Counted from the stretch's first letter, positions 54,792-63,897 are shown. The stretch: 64,000 bases of DNA from an uncultured Eubacteriales bacterium (GCA_905211265.1 CAJMAC010000006.1:1-64000); one strand, 5' to 3'. Numbers and translations: made by a program. The notes: generated by a model from the letters alone, not told the origin.

Positions 54792-55365
54792 GATGTACCT
54801 TCTTTGAAATAGATATTTTATCGCCTACCGGAACATATGTTGTGGTAAAGTCTTTGTTATTAGATAAAAAGTCTATATATAGTTTTATTTTTTTAACGAT
54901 ACCTTTCTGGTTTTTAGTCTTAATTAATGTTTCATCTTCGACTAGACCATGAAATGATAAATTATCTGTAACAATTGCTCCATTTTTGGCTAAATTATCT
55001 TTATATTTATTAAAAAAGTTAATATTATTTCCTTTGCTTGCATCAATGAATATTAAATCATAATACCCTGTAATATTGCTTTCTAAGGCATCTTCGTTTA
55101 ATATAGTAATTCTAGAAGATAAGTTAAATTTATTAATATTAGCTACTGCTATATTATACCTATTTGCATCTTTTTCTATTGTAGTTACCTTGATGTCGTT
55201 ATCTACTGATGCCATCATAATGCTTGAATATCCAATTGCACTGCCTATTTCTAGTATTGTCTTAACATTATTATTTTTAATATAGTCACATAAATAAGTA
55301 ATGCCATCTTTCATCATTATGGGAACATTGTTATCTCTAGCATATTCTTCAATTTCACTAATCAT
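54784..55365 (-). CDS. trmR: tRNA 5-hydroxyuridine methyltransferase TrmR (YrrM)
   Basis: 193-residue class I SAM-dependent O-methyltransferase. IKNNNVKTILEIGSAIGYSSIMMASV is motif I, VTTIEKDANRYNIA motif II, and LIFIDASKGNN the catalytic metal region. In Bacillus subtilis TrmR methylates ho5U34 to mo5U34; the adjacent U32-family genes would supply the hydroxyuridine. GGAGG lies before the ATG. It heads a minus-strand operon running to tig. Confidence 0.88.
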   Translation of the reverse strand: MISEIEEYARDNNVPIMMKDGITYLCDYIKNNNVKTILEIGSAIGYSSIMMASVDNDIKVTTIEKDANRYNIAVANINKFNLSSRITILNEDALESNITGYYDLIFIDASKGNNINFFNKYKDNLAKNGAIVTDNLSFHGLVEDETLIKTKNQKGIVKKIKLYIDFLSNNKDFTTTYVPVGDKISISKKVHHE

Positions 55366-55420
55366 AATTCCTCCATACGAGTTATATTATAATATAAATA
55401 ACGATTTTAATCAATAGTTT

Positions 55421-55488
55421 TTTTCTGCTTCATTGACCCTGTACTCAGACTTCTCCACAGACTTAAAATCCGATAAATACTACCGTAC
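55421..55488 (-). ncRNA. TnpB right end/omega-RNA scaffold
   Basis: Downstream of tnpB on the same strand, 68 bases begin GTACGGTAGTA and end TGAAGCAGAAAA. The same block, ungapped, occurs at 5148-5215 with 59 of 68 positions equal by my count. In IS200/IS605 and IS1341-type elements the right end is the 3' part of the omega-RNA that guides TnpB, and flanking DNA beyond the end (55420 downward) would act as guide. The exact boundary is inferred from where the two copies stop matching. Confidence 0.7.
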
Positions 55489-55547
55489 TAAATTTTATAA
55501 TAAAGAAATTTTATTTATTATTTTTTGAGCTCCTATTATTTAATCTT

Positions 55548-56675
55548 TTATTTAGCATAATTTTTCATATATAACTTTAATCCTTCGAACATGATATTTA
55601 TACTTGCATTTAAGTCTCTATCTAGTGCTTGCCCACATTTTTTACAGATATACTCTCTTTTACTTAAATCTTTATATGTTTTATCTTGATTATCACACCT
55701 ACTGCAAACTTGACTTGATGGATAATAAGAATTTATTTGATAGAATCTTTTTCCTTTAAATTTTGCTTTATATGAGAGTTGTCTTAATATTTCTGCAAAT
55801 GTGGTATCAATTAATTTACTAGATAGATTGCTGTTTTTACCTTTAATTATCATTTCTTCAGTTTTTAATTTTTCACAAGTAATAATATCATATTCGTTTG
55901 TTATGTCCTTTGTTATTTTGTGTATATAAGATTTTCTTAGATTAGTTAATTTATTATAAAGTATTGCTAATTCTTTTTTGCATTTATAATAATTTTTGCT
56001 ACCTTTTATTTTTCTAGATAACTCTTTTTGTTTTCTTTTTATTCTTTTTTCAAATTTTTCTTGTGCATGAATGTTATCTATTGTTGTTCCATCAGATAAG
56101 GTTAATAGTTCTTTTATTCCTAAATCAATTCCTACGATATTTTTAGGATTAGTTATAGCATTAACATTTTGTATTTCGTATGAAACTGATACGTAATAAT
56201 TAACTGTTGGTTCTTTGGATATAGTTGCGTTTATTATTCTTCCTTTTATTTCTTTTAATTTTTTATATCCTTTTATTTTTACGTTTTCTAAGTTTGGTAA
56301 AGTTATTGTTCTTCTTTTTAAATCTAATATTATATTAGGATTATTTATATTTTTATTAAATAAAACTGTATAACTATTTCGATTGTATTTACTTTTAAAT
56401 TTCATTGTTTCTAAGTTGTTTATTTTTTTATAGGTTTCTTCGATTGAATATAATGCTTTATAAACTATATTCATATCTAATGTTTGTAAAAATTGATTAG
56501 ATAATTTTAGTTTTTTATTGTAATCGTAGATATTTTGTTTGGTATTAACTTGGTTAGAATTTTTTGCTTTATCTAGGTAATAATTATAAATAAATCTTTT
56601 GTTATCAAGGTTCATGTTAATTATTTTTTCTTGTTCAATAGTAGGATACATTCTAAACTTAAATGCTTTATACAT
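55548..56675 (-). CDS. tnpB: TnpB RNA-guided nuclease
   Basis: 375 residues, full length. The N-terminal YKAFKFRMYPTIEQEKIIN is typical for TnpB. The split RuvC nuclease is intact: Asp184 in VGIDLGIKELLTLSDG, Glu268 in IITCEKL, Asp354 in LDRDLNASINI. The zinc finger Cys324/Cys327 and Cys344/Cys347 is complete. TnpB is guided by an RNA from its own 3' end and cuts DNA at vacated element sites, helping the element persist. The ATG follows AGGGGGG. No stop codons or frameshifts, so it may be active. Confidence 0.93.
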   Translation of the reverse strand: MYKAFKFRMYPTIEQEKIINMNLDNKRFIYNYYLDKAKNSNQVNTKQNIYDYNKKLKLSNQFLQTLDMNIVYKALYSIEETYKKINNLETMKFKSKYNRNSYTVLFNKNINNPNIILDLKRRTITLPNLENVKIKGYKKLKEIKGRIINATISKEPTVNYYVSVSYEIQNVNAITNPKNIVGIDLGIKELLTLSDGTTIDNIHAQEKFEKRIKRKQKELSRKIKGSKNYYKCKKELAILYNKLTNLRKSYIHKITKDITNEYDIITCEKLKTEEMIIKGKNSNLSSKLIDTTFAEILRQLSYKAKFKGKRFYQINSYYPSSQVCSRCDNQDKTYKDLSKREYICKKCGQALDRDLNASINIMFEGLKLYMKNYAK

Positions 56676-56711
56676 TATTTTATTCCCCCCTTACGTTTTT
56701 AATGTACTACC

Positions 56712-56740
56712 AAGATACCATAGTATTTTAATTATGTCAA
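56712..56740 (-). promoter_or_regulatory. Promoter of tnpB
   Basis: TTGACA, 17 bases, TATCTT on the minus strand, ahead of the AGGGGGG site of tnpB; it overlaps the presumed left end. Confidence 0.5.
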
Positions 56741-56828
56741 TAGAAAAATTGAATATTTTAAAAGTAATACATTTGTTTGCTTTTAAGGTATAGAATGTTT
56801 GCAAATTTTTGGGTTTATAAGTATTTAA

Positions 56829-56863
56829 AAAACTACTTTATCATTAATATTTAAAAGTAGTTT
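56829..56863 (-). terminator. Terminator of the spoVA operon
   Basis: On the minus strand AAACTACTTT and AAAGTAGTTT form a 10-bp stem with a T-rich tail, 37 bases after the spoVAE stop. Confidence 0.7.
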
Positions 56864-56899
56864 TAGTTGTTTTTTTATTTTACATATTATTTTATTAAA

Positions 56900-57250
56900 T
56901 TAATGTCTTGGTTTAAATATTAAAGCAAAGATAAATCCTAAGAATAATGCTACACTTATACCTGCACTAGTTAAATTAAATACTCCGTAGCTTAATCCAA
57001 GTGGTCCGATTTGTCCTGCCATATCCATTGCACCATGAATAAGTAAATGTCCAAAAGATGTTATAGGCACTATTGCTCCTGCCCCAGCATAAAGAACTAT
57101 CTTATCATAAATACCAAAGACATCTAAAAATGCTCCAATTACTACAAATAAACTTGTAACATGTCCTGGTGTAAGTTTAGTATTATCTAATATTAATTGA
57201 CTTATCATACATACTGTTCCGCAGAATAAAAATGCATATAAATAATTCAT
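56900..57250 (-). CDS. spoVAE: Stage V sporulation protein AE
   Basis: 116 residues, four membrane helices. TPGHVTSLFVVIGAFLDVFGIYDK and VPITSFGHLLIHGAM match SpoVAEb of the SpoVAC/SpoVAE family. These proteins form the channel moving dipicolinic acid into the developing spore and out at germination. It overlaps spoVAD by one base at its start, the last gene of the C-D-E trio; spoVAA, AB and AF are absent here, as in the minimal spoVA set of Clostridia and other groups. Confidence 0.92.
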   Translation of the reverse strand: MNYLYAFLFCGTVCMISQLILDNTKLTPGHVTSLFVVIGAFLDVFGIYDKIVLYAGAGAIVPITSFGHLLIHGAMDMAGQIGPLGLSYGVFNLTSAGISVALFLGFIFALIFKPRH

Positions 57251-58242
57251 TATATAACCTCCAAACTTACTGCATGTGCAATACTTGGAATAGATTCTTT
57301 TTGATTAGTCCATGTTGGAGAAAATATTGCTCCAGTAGGTACAATTAATACTCTCTTTAATTTACCTGAAGTCATTTGTTTTAAAATGTAGCCGAAATTA
57401 ACCAAAGCACTACATACTGGGCCCGATCCTCCAGCAAAAACAGGTTGACTATCTATATCATATAACATTGTACCACAATCATTATAATTATTTCCTAATT
57501 TTATATTATATTCTTTATCCAAATATTCTACTAAGATCTTCTTACCATAAACTCCTAAATCTCCCGTTAAAATTAAATCATAATAACTTGGTTCTCTTTT
57601 TAAATCAGTTAAGTGCCTATATATTGTATCTGCTGCTGCAGGAGCCATAACTGCACCCATATTGTTTACATCAGTTACTCCTAAATCCATTACTCTACCT
57701 ATTGTAGAACTTTCTACTTTTATATTAGTTTTACTGCCAGTTAATAATAAACTAGCACTACCTGTTGCAGTAAATGTAGCATATTTCTTTTTAGGAGCAC
57801 CATATTCACTAGGATTTCTAAATTGTTTTTCAGATGCTGTGTTATGACTCGAAGTACATATAATGGCATTCTTAATTTTCTTACTATCTATAAAAGTTGA
57901 TGCTATAATCATTGCTTCACTACTAATAGCACAGGCATTATATACTCCTAAAAATGGAATATTAAAGTTTCTTATTGTATAATCTGATGAAGCAATTTGA
58001 TTTTGCAAATCACCACTTACTATTAAATTAATATCCGTATCCTTTAATTTGTTTTTAGAAAGCAAATTAGTAATATTATCTATTAATAGTTTACTTTCAG
58101 CTTGTTCAAATGTAGGACATCCATAATATAAATCATCAGTATAACATTTATCAAAATATTTTCTTAAAGGTCCATCTGATTCATACATTCCTGCGATAGT
58201 ATAACTATCTTTTATATATACATTATTATATTTATAAGTCAT
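57250..58242 (-). CDS. spoVAD: Stage V sporulation protein AD
   Basis: 330 residues of the thiolase-like SpoVAD family, the dipicolinic-acid-binding subunit on the spore inner membrane. VSGDLQNQIASSDYTIRNFNIPFLGVYNACAISSEAMIIAST holds the Cys-containing nucleophile-like loop; TASEKQFRNPSEYG, GRVMDLGVTDVNNMGAVMAPAAADTI and GGSGPVCSA are characteristic. Stop and start overlap by one base with both neighbours. Confidence 0.95.
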   Translation of the reverse strand: MTYKYNNVYIKDSYTIAGMYESDGPLRKYFDKCYTDDLYYGCPTFEQAESKLLIDNITNLLSKNKLKDTDINLIVSGDLQNQIASSDYTIRNFNIPFLGVYNACAISSEAMIIASTFIDSKKIKNAIICTSSHNTASEKQFRNPSEYGAPKKKYATFTATGSASLLLTGSKTNIKVESSTIGRVMDLGVTDVNNMGAVMAPAAADTIYRHLTDLKREPSYYDLILTGDLGVYGKKILVEYLDKEYNIKLGNNYNDCGTMLYDIDSQPVFAGGSGPVCSALVNFGYILKQMTSGKLKRVLIVPTGAIFSPTWTNQKESIPSIAHAVSLEVI

Positions 58243-58682
58243 TACATACCTCCTAAAATAAGTCTAAGTAATCCAAATATATATACACTAACTACACCAT
58301 ATAATATAACAGTACCTGCTAATTTAAAAATATTTGCTCCTATTCCTACAACTAAACCTTCTTTTCTATAATCTAATGCAGCACTTGTAATTGAGTGAGC
58401 AAATCCCGTTATTGGAATAATTAATGCACTTTTAAGTTTACTTACACATACATCAAACACTCCACATGCAGTAAGAATCGAAGAAATAAATATCAAAGTT
58501 AAAATTACTAATACACCACTTTCTTTTCTAGGAAGATTTAACCAAGTACTATAACACACTAATAATAATTCACTTAATGCACCAATTGTACCTCCTGCTA
58601 AAAAAGTAATAATAGCATCTTTTAATATATCTTCTTTTGGAGTATATTTCTTTACTATTTCATCATACATTTCATTTTTCAT
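58242..58682 (-). CDS. spoVAC: Stage V sporulation protein AC
   Basis: 146 residues. The SpoVAC pattern is clear: TPKEDILKDAIITFLAGGTIGALSELL, then a helix, VFDVCVSKLKSALIIPITGFAHSITSAALDYRKEGLVVGIGANIFKLAGTVILYG. SpoVAC acts as a mechanosensitive channel for dipicolinic acid release. I start at MKNEMYDEIV after GGTGAT. In spore formers this operon is under sigma G; I do not find a reliable sigma G promoter by eye. Confidence 0.95.
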   Translation of the reverse strand: MKNEMYDEIVKKYTPKEDILKDAIITFLAGGTIGALSELLLVCYSTWLNLPRKESGVLVILTLIFISSILTACGVFDVCVSKLKSALIIPITGFAHSITSAALDYRKEGLVVGIGANIFKLAGTVILYGVVSVYIFGLLRLILGGM

Positions 58683-58729
58683 AATATCACCATTTATATT
58701 ATTGTTAATATTTGTAAATTTATACAAAA

Positions 58730-58753
58730 AAATATAGACATTAATCTATATTT
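58730..58753 (-). terminator. Terminator between the HTH gene and spoVA
   Basis: AAATATAGA / TCTATATTT stem overlapping the HTH gene stop, followed by TTTTTTTG on the minus strand; it separates the upstream unit from the spoVA operon. Confidence 0.65.
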
Positions 58754-59045
58754 TCTTTACTTCTTTTTCATCTTGATTATCCTTAAAGAATTTTTTTCTA
58801 TCTATTTCATCAAGTCCATCAAACATATCACTAAAATTTCTATTCAATGCTTTTGATAAGAAATAAATAGTTTCCAATGAAAAAGTTTTCTTAACATGAG
58901 GAGCTTCAATTCTTCGAATGAATTGATGCGTATAATTTGCTTTCTCCGCTAAATCTTCTTGTGTCATATTAGCTTCTATACGATATTTTTTAATATTGTT
59001 AGAAATAACATCATATATACAAGTATCTTTAATTTTACTTCCCAT
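58746..59045 (-). CDS. Xre-family regulator in the sporulation cluster
   Basis: 99 residues with a clean helix-turn-helix: YRIEANMTQEDLAEKANYTHQFIRRIEAPHVKKTFSLETIYFLSKALN (about 22-70), then an acidic tail. I start at the ATG after AGGTGAT. Inverted repeats upstream could be its operator. It sits between sigF and spoVAC, an unusual place for such a gene, so it may influence sporulation timing or be a later insertion. Confidence 0.75.
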   Translation of the reverse strand: MGSKIKDTCIYDVISNNIKKYRIEANMTQEDLAEKANYTHQFIRRIEAPHVKKTFSLETIYFLSKALNRNFSDMFDGLDEIDRKKFFKDNQDEKEVKKI

Positions 59046-59090
59046 AAGCATCACCTGATAATATTATCTCATACTTTTTAATATTTTTCT

Positions 59091-59113
59091 GTTGCCAAAT
59101 ACGCAACATTGCC
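59091..59113. promoter_or_regulatory. Possible operator of the Xre-family gene
   Basis: Overlapping inverted repeats GTTGC-7 bases-GCAAC (59091-59107) and GCAACATTGC (59103-59112) lie about 45 bases upstream of the regulator start, within the sigF-HTH gap. Autoregulation is inferred from position. Confidence 0.4.
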
Positions 59114-59119
59114 ACTTTT

Positions 59120-59791
59120 TTAAGCAATTTTTGATGTATTTTGGTAGGAATCGGATAATTTTCTTAATATTTTTTGTTCATTTCTAGAAACTTTTACTTG
59201 ACTAATACCCATTTCATTTGCAACTTCACTTTGTGTTTTATCTAAAAAATATCTATTCTTTAATAATAATAATTCCTCTTTAGATAATTTATCTAATTCC
59301 TCATACAAACAAATATTATCTGTATTATCTTTATATTCTCCTACAACATCATATAAAAATACTTTTTTACCATCTTCAGTTATTTCTTTATCTAAGCTAT
59401 CAATAGTTTGATTAATATCCATTACTTCATTGATTATTTTTTCATCTATTTCTAAAAATAATGATAATTCATAATTACTTGGTTCTTTCATCAGTCTCTG
59501 TGTTAAAATAGTTTTTGCTTCATTTATTTTCTTGTATAAACTTCTATTTTCTTTACTAACTTTAAATGCTTTATTATCATTTATAAATTTAATTATTTCT
59601 CCCATTATATAAGTATAAGCATAACTAGTAAATTTAGTATTATAACTATTATTATAATTATTGTATGCTTTAATCATTCCCATTACTCCAACTTGATATA
59701 AATCATCAATATCGTAATATGTAGAATACTTACTTATAATCTTATAAATTAAATTCTCATTTTCTAGTATTATATTAGTAAGATTATCCAT
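59120..59791 (-). CDS. sigF: Sporulation sigma factor, SigF type
   Basis: 223-residue sigma-70 factor without region 1. Region 2 has DDLYQVGVMGMIKAYNNYNNSYNTKFTSYAYTYIMGEIIKFINDN, close to the sigma F/G consensus; region 3 contains LTQRLMKEPSNYELSLFLEI; region 4 has LLLLKNRYFLDKTQSEVANEMGISQVKVSRNEQKIL. Adjacent to spoIIAA, which argues for SigF (forespore) over SigG. I start at MDNLTN after AGGAGCGAT. The anti-sigma factor gene spoIIAB that normally sits between spoIIAA and sigF is missing. Confidence 0.85.
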   Translation of the reverse strand: MDNLTNIILENENLIYKIISKYSTYYDIDDLYQVGVMGMIKAYNNYNNSYNTKFTSYAYTYIMGEIIKFINDNKAFKVSKENRSLYKKINEAKTILTQRLMKEPSNYELSLFLEIDEKIINEVMDINQTIDSLDKEITEDGKKVFLYDVVGEYKDNTDNICLYEELDKLSKEELLLLKNRYFLDKTQSEVANEMGISQVKVSRNEQKILRKLSDSYQNTSKIA

Positions 59792-59801
59792 ATCGCTCCT
59801 T

Positions 59802-60101
59802 TCATACAATATTAAATGCTTTTATCTCACTATCTATCACTGGAATATTCTTGAATAAACTAGTAAATACATTATAATTCTTATTACATATTATAAGTTT
59901 ACCATTATTTTTAGTTATTTCATTATTATAATCAATTATATCTTTAATTGCTTCACTATCAATAGAAAGCAAATTATCAAAATTTAATACTACATATTTA
60001 AAATCATTTACAAATACATTATCTATATTTAATTTATCTACTTCACCATTTAATCTAATAAACATTATTCCTTTTCTAAATTCAGTATTAATTTTTAACA
60101 T
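59802..60101 (-). CDS. spoIIAA: Anti-sigma factor antagonist SpoIIAA (STAS domain)
   Basis: 99 residues with the STAS fold: an N-terminal strand GIMFIRLNGEVDKLN, YVVLNFDNLLSIDSEAIKDIIDYN with Ser49 after Asp48 at the position of the phosphorylatable Ser58 of Bacillus SpoIIAA, then KLIICNKNYNVFTSLF. The usual DSSGLG has become DSEAIK, so the phospho-switch may be altered. GGTGAT precedes the ATG. It lies 10 bases before sigF with no spoIIAB, so the partner of this protein is unclear. Confidence 0.75.
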   Translation of the reverse strand: MLKINTEFRKGIMFIRLNGEVDKLNIDNVFVNDFKYVVLNFDNLLSIDSEAIKDIIDYNNEITKNNGKLIICNKNYNVFTSLFKNIPVIDSEIKAFNIV

Positions 60102-60139
60102 AATATCACCTATTAATAATTTAACATATTTTTTATTAT

Positions 60140-61219
60140 TTAGTTATTATTTTTAGTCGACTTATTTTGCATATGTTTTATTAAAATTAATGCTATTAAA
60201 ATTAAAGTAAGTACATAGATAACTAAATATTTATAATCTTTTTCTTTAAATATACCAGTTTTAACAGGTATAGTATCATTATTTATCGGAGTTACTATAA
60301 TATTGTTCTCTTCATTTTCTAACTCTTCTAAAGTCTTATATCTATAATATATCTTATAATCATTTAGATCTTTCTTATACATATCATAAGACTCCTCTGG
60401 TATACCAAGTTCACTTACATCTTTATAATAATTATCATCAAAATATACTTTTAATATATTATAATAATATTTTTTTACATATCTATACCTACATACATTA
60501 TAAGTATTACTTATATTATAATATCTTTCAAAACTAATATTATAATCAGTAATAGGATCAGTGAAATTTCTATATAATTTAAAATCATTATTATATTTAT
60601 AAGACTTATTATTAGAGTTTCCCTTCAATGAAGAAACTAATTTTTTATTACTAAATGTTTCATCATTACTTAATATAATATTGTATTCTAAATCACTACC
60701 TTCAATATCTATATCAAATTTTATATCTCCAACTTTTATTTCACTTGAAAATTGATAAACCATGTAGCCATTTTTATAAATAGTATCTTTATTATTATTA
60801 CAATTAACACATGAATATAATGAATCATTCAAAACATTATCTTTGTTATATATTTTAACTTTATTTATCTTTAATTCTGTATTATTGTTATTTTCTATTT
60901 TAAGATAATTAATAGGAATAATCTCATTATAAATAAATTTAAGTCCTCTTTGAATATCTATATTATCTCCAGTAGAGCAATAACTTTTCCATTCAGAATA
61001 TTCTCCATATATATTTCTACTTTCATCATTATATTCATATTTTTTGTTATTATTATTTTCTAAATATTCTCCTTCCTCAACTTCTTCATAAAAACGATAT
61101 CTATATTCACTAACTACATTATCTCCCTTTAATTCTTCTTCAGTCCATATTTCTTCAGCATATACTAATTTAGTTACACTAAGGAATATGGTAAATATTA
61201 ATAAACTAAATTTTTTCAT
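60140..61219 (-). CDS. Secreted membrane-anchored protein, unknown
   Basis: 359 residues. Signal peptide (1-21, cleaved about VYA-EE), a long Tyr/Asn/Glu-rich extracytoplasmic part including two CxxC-like Cys (SCVNCNNN), and a C-terminal membrane helix (about 328-349) followed by a short basic tail. There is no LPxTG motif, so it stays membrane-bound rather than sortase-linked. It lies 38 bases upstream of spoIIAA in the same direction, so it may share expression with the sporulation genes. No family recognised. Confidence 0.6.
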   Translation of the reverse strand: MKKFSLLIFTIFLSVTKLVYAEEIWTEEELKGDNVVSEYRYRFYEEVEEGEYLENNNNKKYEYNDESRNIYGEYSEWKSYCSTGDNIDIQRGLKFIYNEIIPINYLKIENNNNTELKINKVKIYNKDNVLNDSLYSCVNCNNNKDTIYKNGYMVYQFSSEIKVGDIKFDIDIEGSDLEYNIILSNDETFSNKKLVSSLKGNSNNKSYKYNNDFKLYRNFTDPITDYNISFERYYNISNTYNVCRYRYVKKYYYNILKVYFDDNYYKDVSELGIPEESYDMYKKDLNDYKIYYRYKTLEELENEENNIIVTPINNDTIPVKTGIFKEKDYKYLVIYVLTLILIALILIKHMQNKSTKNNN

Positions 61220-61583
61220 ATAATTTTCTCCTTTGAATATTTATACCCTTTTTATTCCATGCTTAGTTTTATAATTATATTATAATTGATTGGGAAATTA
61301 ATAAATATAATTATAACTCTCTTATTTACCTCCCTTCATATACATTATTATAAAAAAAATCGCAAAGTACTTCTTTTTTTTGTAAAAATGTGTATTTTGG
61401 TGAAAATTGTACCAGTGATGCATTAATTTTGAGTAAAAAACAATTAACTACCAAGCACTAGTTTGCTATCTTTTGTTAAAAAAGGTATAGAAAGAAAATA
61501 AATGTAAGACAAAAAAATATACTAAAAAAGAAGATTATACCTATTTAATATAATCTTCCTTAATAATCTATTTCTATTTTTCA
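61220..61583. other. Intergenic region, 364 bases
   Basis: AT-rich spacer between the secreted-protein gene and the ABC-2 genes. Apart from the terminator at 61530-61558 I see only the T-rich tracts and a TTTGC/GCAAA-type short repeat; no gene with a ribosome-binding site. Confidence 0.5.
61530..61558 (-). terminator. Terminator of the ABC transporter operon
   Basis: GAAGATTATA / TATAATCTTC ten-pair stem followed by TTTTTTAG on the minus strand. Confidence 0.75.
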
Positions 61584-62732
61584 TTATCCAATTATTTGTC
61601 TACGTTTTGATACAATATTATTTATAACTATAAATATAATTGCAAATATTACTAACACTATCATATTTAGTAGTATTGGTTTTAAATTAACTATATTAAT
61701 TACTTCAATAGTACTAAGTAAATCATTAGAATTATTATACCAATAAGCAGGTAATATTTTAGAGTATTTAATTATATTTTCTCCAAGAAACTCTGATGGT
61801 ATAAATGCTCCACATAAGAAAGCTTGTCCTAAAGCAATTACATTTACTATACCACTAATGGCGCCTTTACTCTTAATTAAATTACTAATTAGTAAAGCAA
61901 GAGTTAAAGCAACAAAACTAAATATAAAAGTATTTAATATATATATTAATCCTCTTAAAGAAAACATAGAACTACCTATTATTATAAAACTTAATATAAC
62001 ATATAAAATCCATATTATACTAGAATATATAAAACTAGATAAAAGAATATATTTATTATATTTCTTATAATTCATACTACTAATTATAGTACGTTTTTTT
62101 ACAACATCTTTATTAAAACTACTTATTACCAAACATATTATATAAATAATAACAGCCATAATACTATAACTAGCAAAATTAAAGAATCTACTTATTTTAG
62201 TTAATTTAGAAGTATCTAACTTTGAAGTTATTTCTATATTAGTTTTATAACTTAAATTATTATTAATACTATTTATTAATTCATTTTCATTATTAGTATA
62301 TTTTAAATAAGTATTTTGTACATTTAAATATCTAGTTAATAGCATACTTGTATATGCTGAATCATAATCATTAGCACTTTTTATATCAATAGTAGGATTT
62401 AATTTATTTAATGTATCTACTCTATAATTCTTAGGTATATAAATTACATAATTAACTTCCCTATAAAATATAGCATCATTTATTTTTTCTTCATCATTTT
62501 CTATATCTAACACATTAGCATTTTCTTTTAAATAATTAATTAAATTCTTAGTTAACCCTACTTCTTCATCATTATTTATAATTAGTATATCCGGTAATCT
62601 ATTACTAAAAGTCATATTTTCATTATTCGTAGCATAGTTAATACTACCAAAAGAAATTAACATAACAGTATATAAAATAATTACACCAATATATTTTTTA
62701 ACTACCTTAAAGAATGCATTAAATACTATCAT
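61584..62732 (-). CDS. ABC-2 type transporter permease (second subunit)
   Basis: 382 residues with six membrane helices: one N-terminal (about 12-30), a large extracytoplasmic domain (about 35-185), then a block of five (185-375). This is the ABC-2/YhgE-like permease layout used for export of drugs, lipids or peptides. PxxYWYNN-like PAYWYNNSND lies before the last helix. It overlaps the first permease by 14 bases, so the pair is coupled. Substrate unknown. Confidence 0.8.
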   Translation of the reverse strand: MIVFNAFFKVVKKYIGVIILYTVMLISFGSINYATNNENMTFSNRLPDILIINNDEEVGLTKNLINYLKENANVLDIENDEEKINDAIFYREVNYVIYIPKNYRVDTLNKLNPTIDIKSANDYDSAYTSMLLTRYLNVQNTYLKYTNNENELINSINNNLSYKTNIEITSKLDTSKLTKISRFFNFASYSIMAVIIYIICLVISSFNKDVVKKRTIISSMNYKKYNKYILLSSFIYSSIIWILYVILSFIIIGSSMFSLRGLIYILNTFIFSFVALTLALLISNLIKSKGAISGIVNVIALGQAFLCGAFIPSEFLGENIIKYSKILPAYWYNNSNDLLSTIEVINIVNLKPILLNMIVLVIFAIIFIVINNIVSKRRQIIG

Positions 62733-63897
62733 ATTGTTGCCTCCTTAATGCTAAGTAAGATATAATTATCATTATAACAGAAAATATAACTAAACTTATT
62801 ATATTAAAGTAATATCTATTAAATGATGAATAATAATATAAACTATATAATCCATCTGTTATCATATTAACAGGATTAATCTTATTAAGTAATGGAACAT
62901 TCTTATCAATTACATACTTCATAGTTACTCCCATCATACCTGCTAAAAAAGAACCAAACATACTAATAGCAATTAACATTCCCATTTTAGCATTTTCATT
63001 TACTTTTAAAGCACTTGCTAACATCATACCTAAACTTAATCCTGCCATAGAACCTAGTAAAGCAAGTAAAATTACATAAATTAAATTACTACCATAATCA
63101 ACATTTAAAACTAGTATTGTATAAATAAACAAAATAATAAGTCCAATTAATTGTACAACATAACCAGATAATAAACTACTAAGTAGCATCTTACCTTTAG
63201 ATAATTTAGATACTGCTACTCTTTTACCTACCACGTCCATATTAGGTAACATCTTATTTATAATAGTCATAGATATCATACCACCATACATACAAGCCAT
63301 TGCTATTAAAGAATAATATTCTATCATAGTATAACTCATATTTTTATTAGATACATCATTTAATTTAATATTATCTACATTTATAAGATTCTTAATTTCA
63401 TTTACATAACTATCATAATCAATAATAACATTATAATTACCATTTGCCATTTCTTTTTTTATAATAGACTCCATCATCATTTTATTACTTTTAACTTCAT
63501 CCATTACATATCTTAATACAGTTTCATTAATACCATTACTATTTACATATATTGTAACTTCATCAACATCATTAAATAATAAATATCCTGTAATATCATT
63601 ATTTTCTAAATCTTTTTTAGCTTCTTCCAAAGAAGTATACTTCGTATTAAATAATCTATCACTACTTTCTTCGTCACTCAATATCTTAATAGTTTCATTA
63701 TAAGAAATACTTTTATTAAAATTATTATCATTAACTACATCAATATTAATTATATCTAATTTTTCTTTATTTTCTATATTAGAAAAAGCTAAACTAAATA
63801 GTGTTCCCAGTAATATTGGAAAAATATATGTCCAAAATACTAATGCCCTATTTCTAAATAAAATCTTTAAATTATACTTAAAATTATGATAAAACAT
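62719..63897 (-). CDS. ABC-2 type transporter permease (first subunit)
   Basis: 392 residues. N-terminal FRNRALVFWTYIFPILLGTLFSLAF is the classic start of ABC-2 permeases; an extracytoplasmic domain (about 45-185) and five further helices follow, ending with the pre-terminal PVNMITDGLYSLYYY motif. Its ATG overlaps the TAA of the ATPase gene (TAATG). With the second permease and the ATPase it forms a heteromeric exporter. Confidence 0.82.
   Translation of the reverse strand: MFYHNFKYNLKILFRNRALVFWTYIFPILLGTLFSLAFSNIENKEKLDIINIDVVNDNNFNKSISYNETIKILSDEESSDRLFNTKYTSLEEAKKDLENNDITGYLLFNDVDEVTIYVNSNGINETVLRYVMDEVKSNKMMMESIIKKEMANGNYNVIIDYDSYVNEIKNLINVDNIKLNDVSNKNMSYTMIEYYSLIAMACMYGGMISMTIINKMLPNMDVVGKRVAVSKLSKGKMLLSSLLSGYVVQLIGLIILFIYTILVLNVDYGSNLIYVILLALLGSMAGLSLGMMLASALKVNENAKMGMLIAISMFGSFLAGMMGVTMKYVIDKNVPLLNKINPVNMITDGLYSLYYYSSFNRYYFNIISLVIFSVIMIIISYLALRRQQYDSI

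Larger units (their letters stand above)
55421..56740 (-). mobile_element. IS1341-type element (tnpB only)
   Basis: The element comprises tnpB, its downstream conserved right end at 55421, and a probable left end near 56700-56740 with the imperfect inverted repeat TACTAccaagataccaTAGTA (56704-56724). No tnpA transposase is present, so it would need one in trans. It sits between the trmR operon and the spoVA operon. The left boundary is approximate. Confidence 0.65.
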
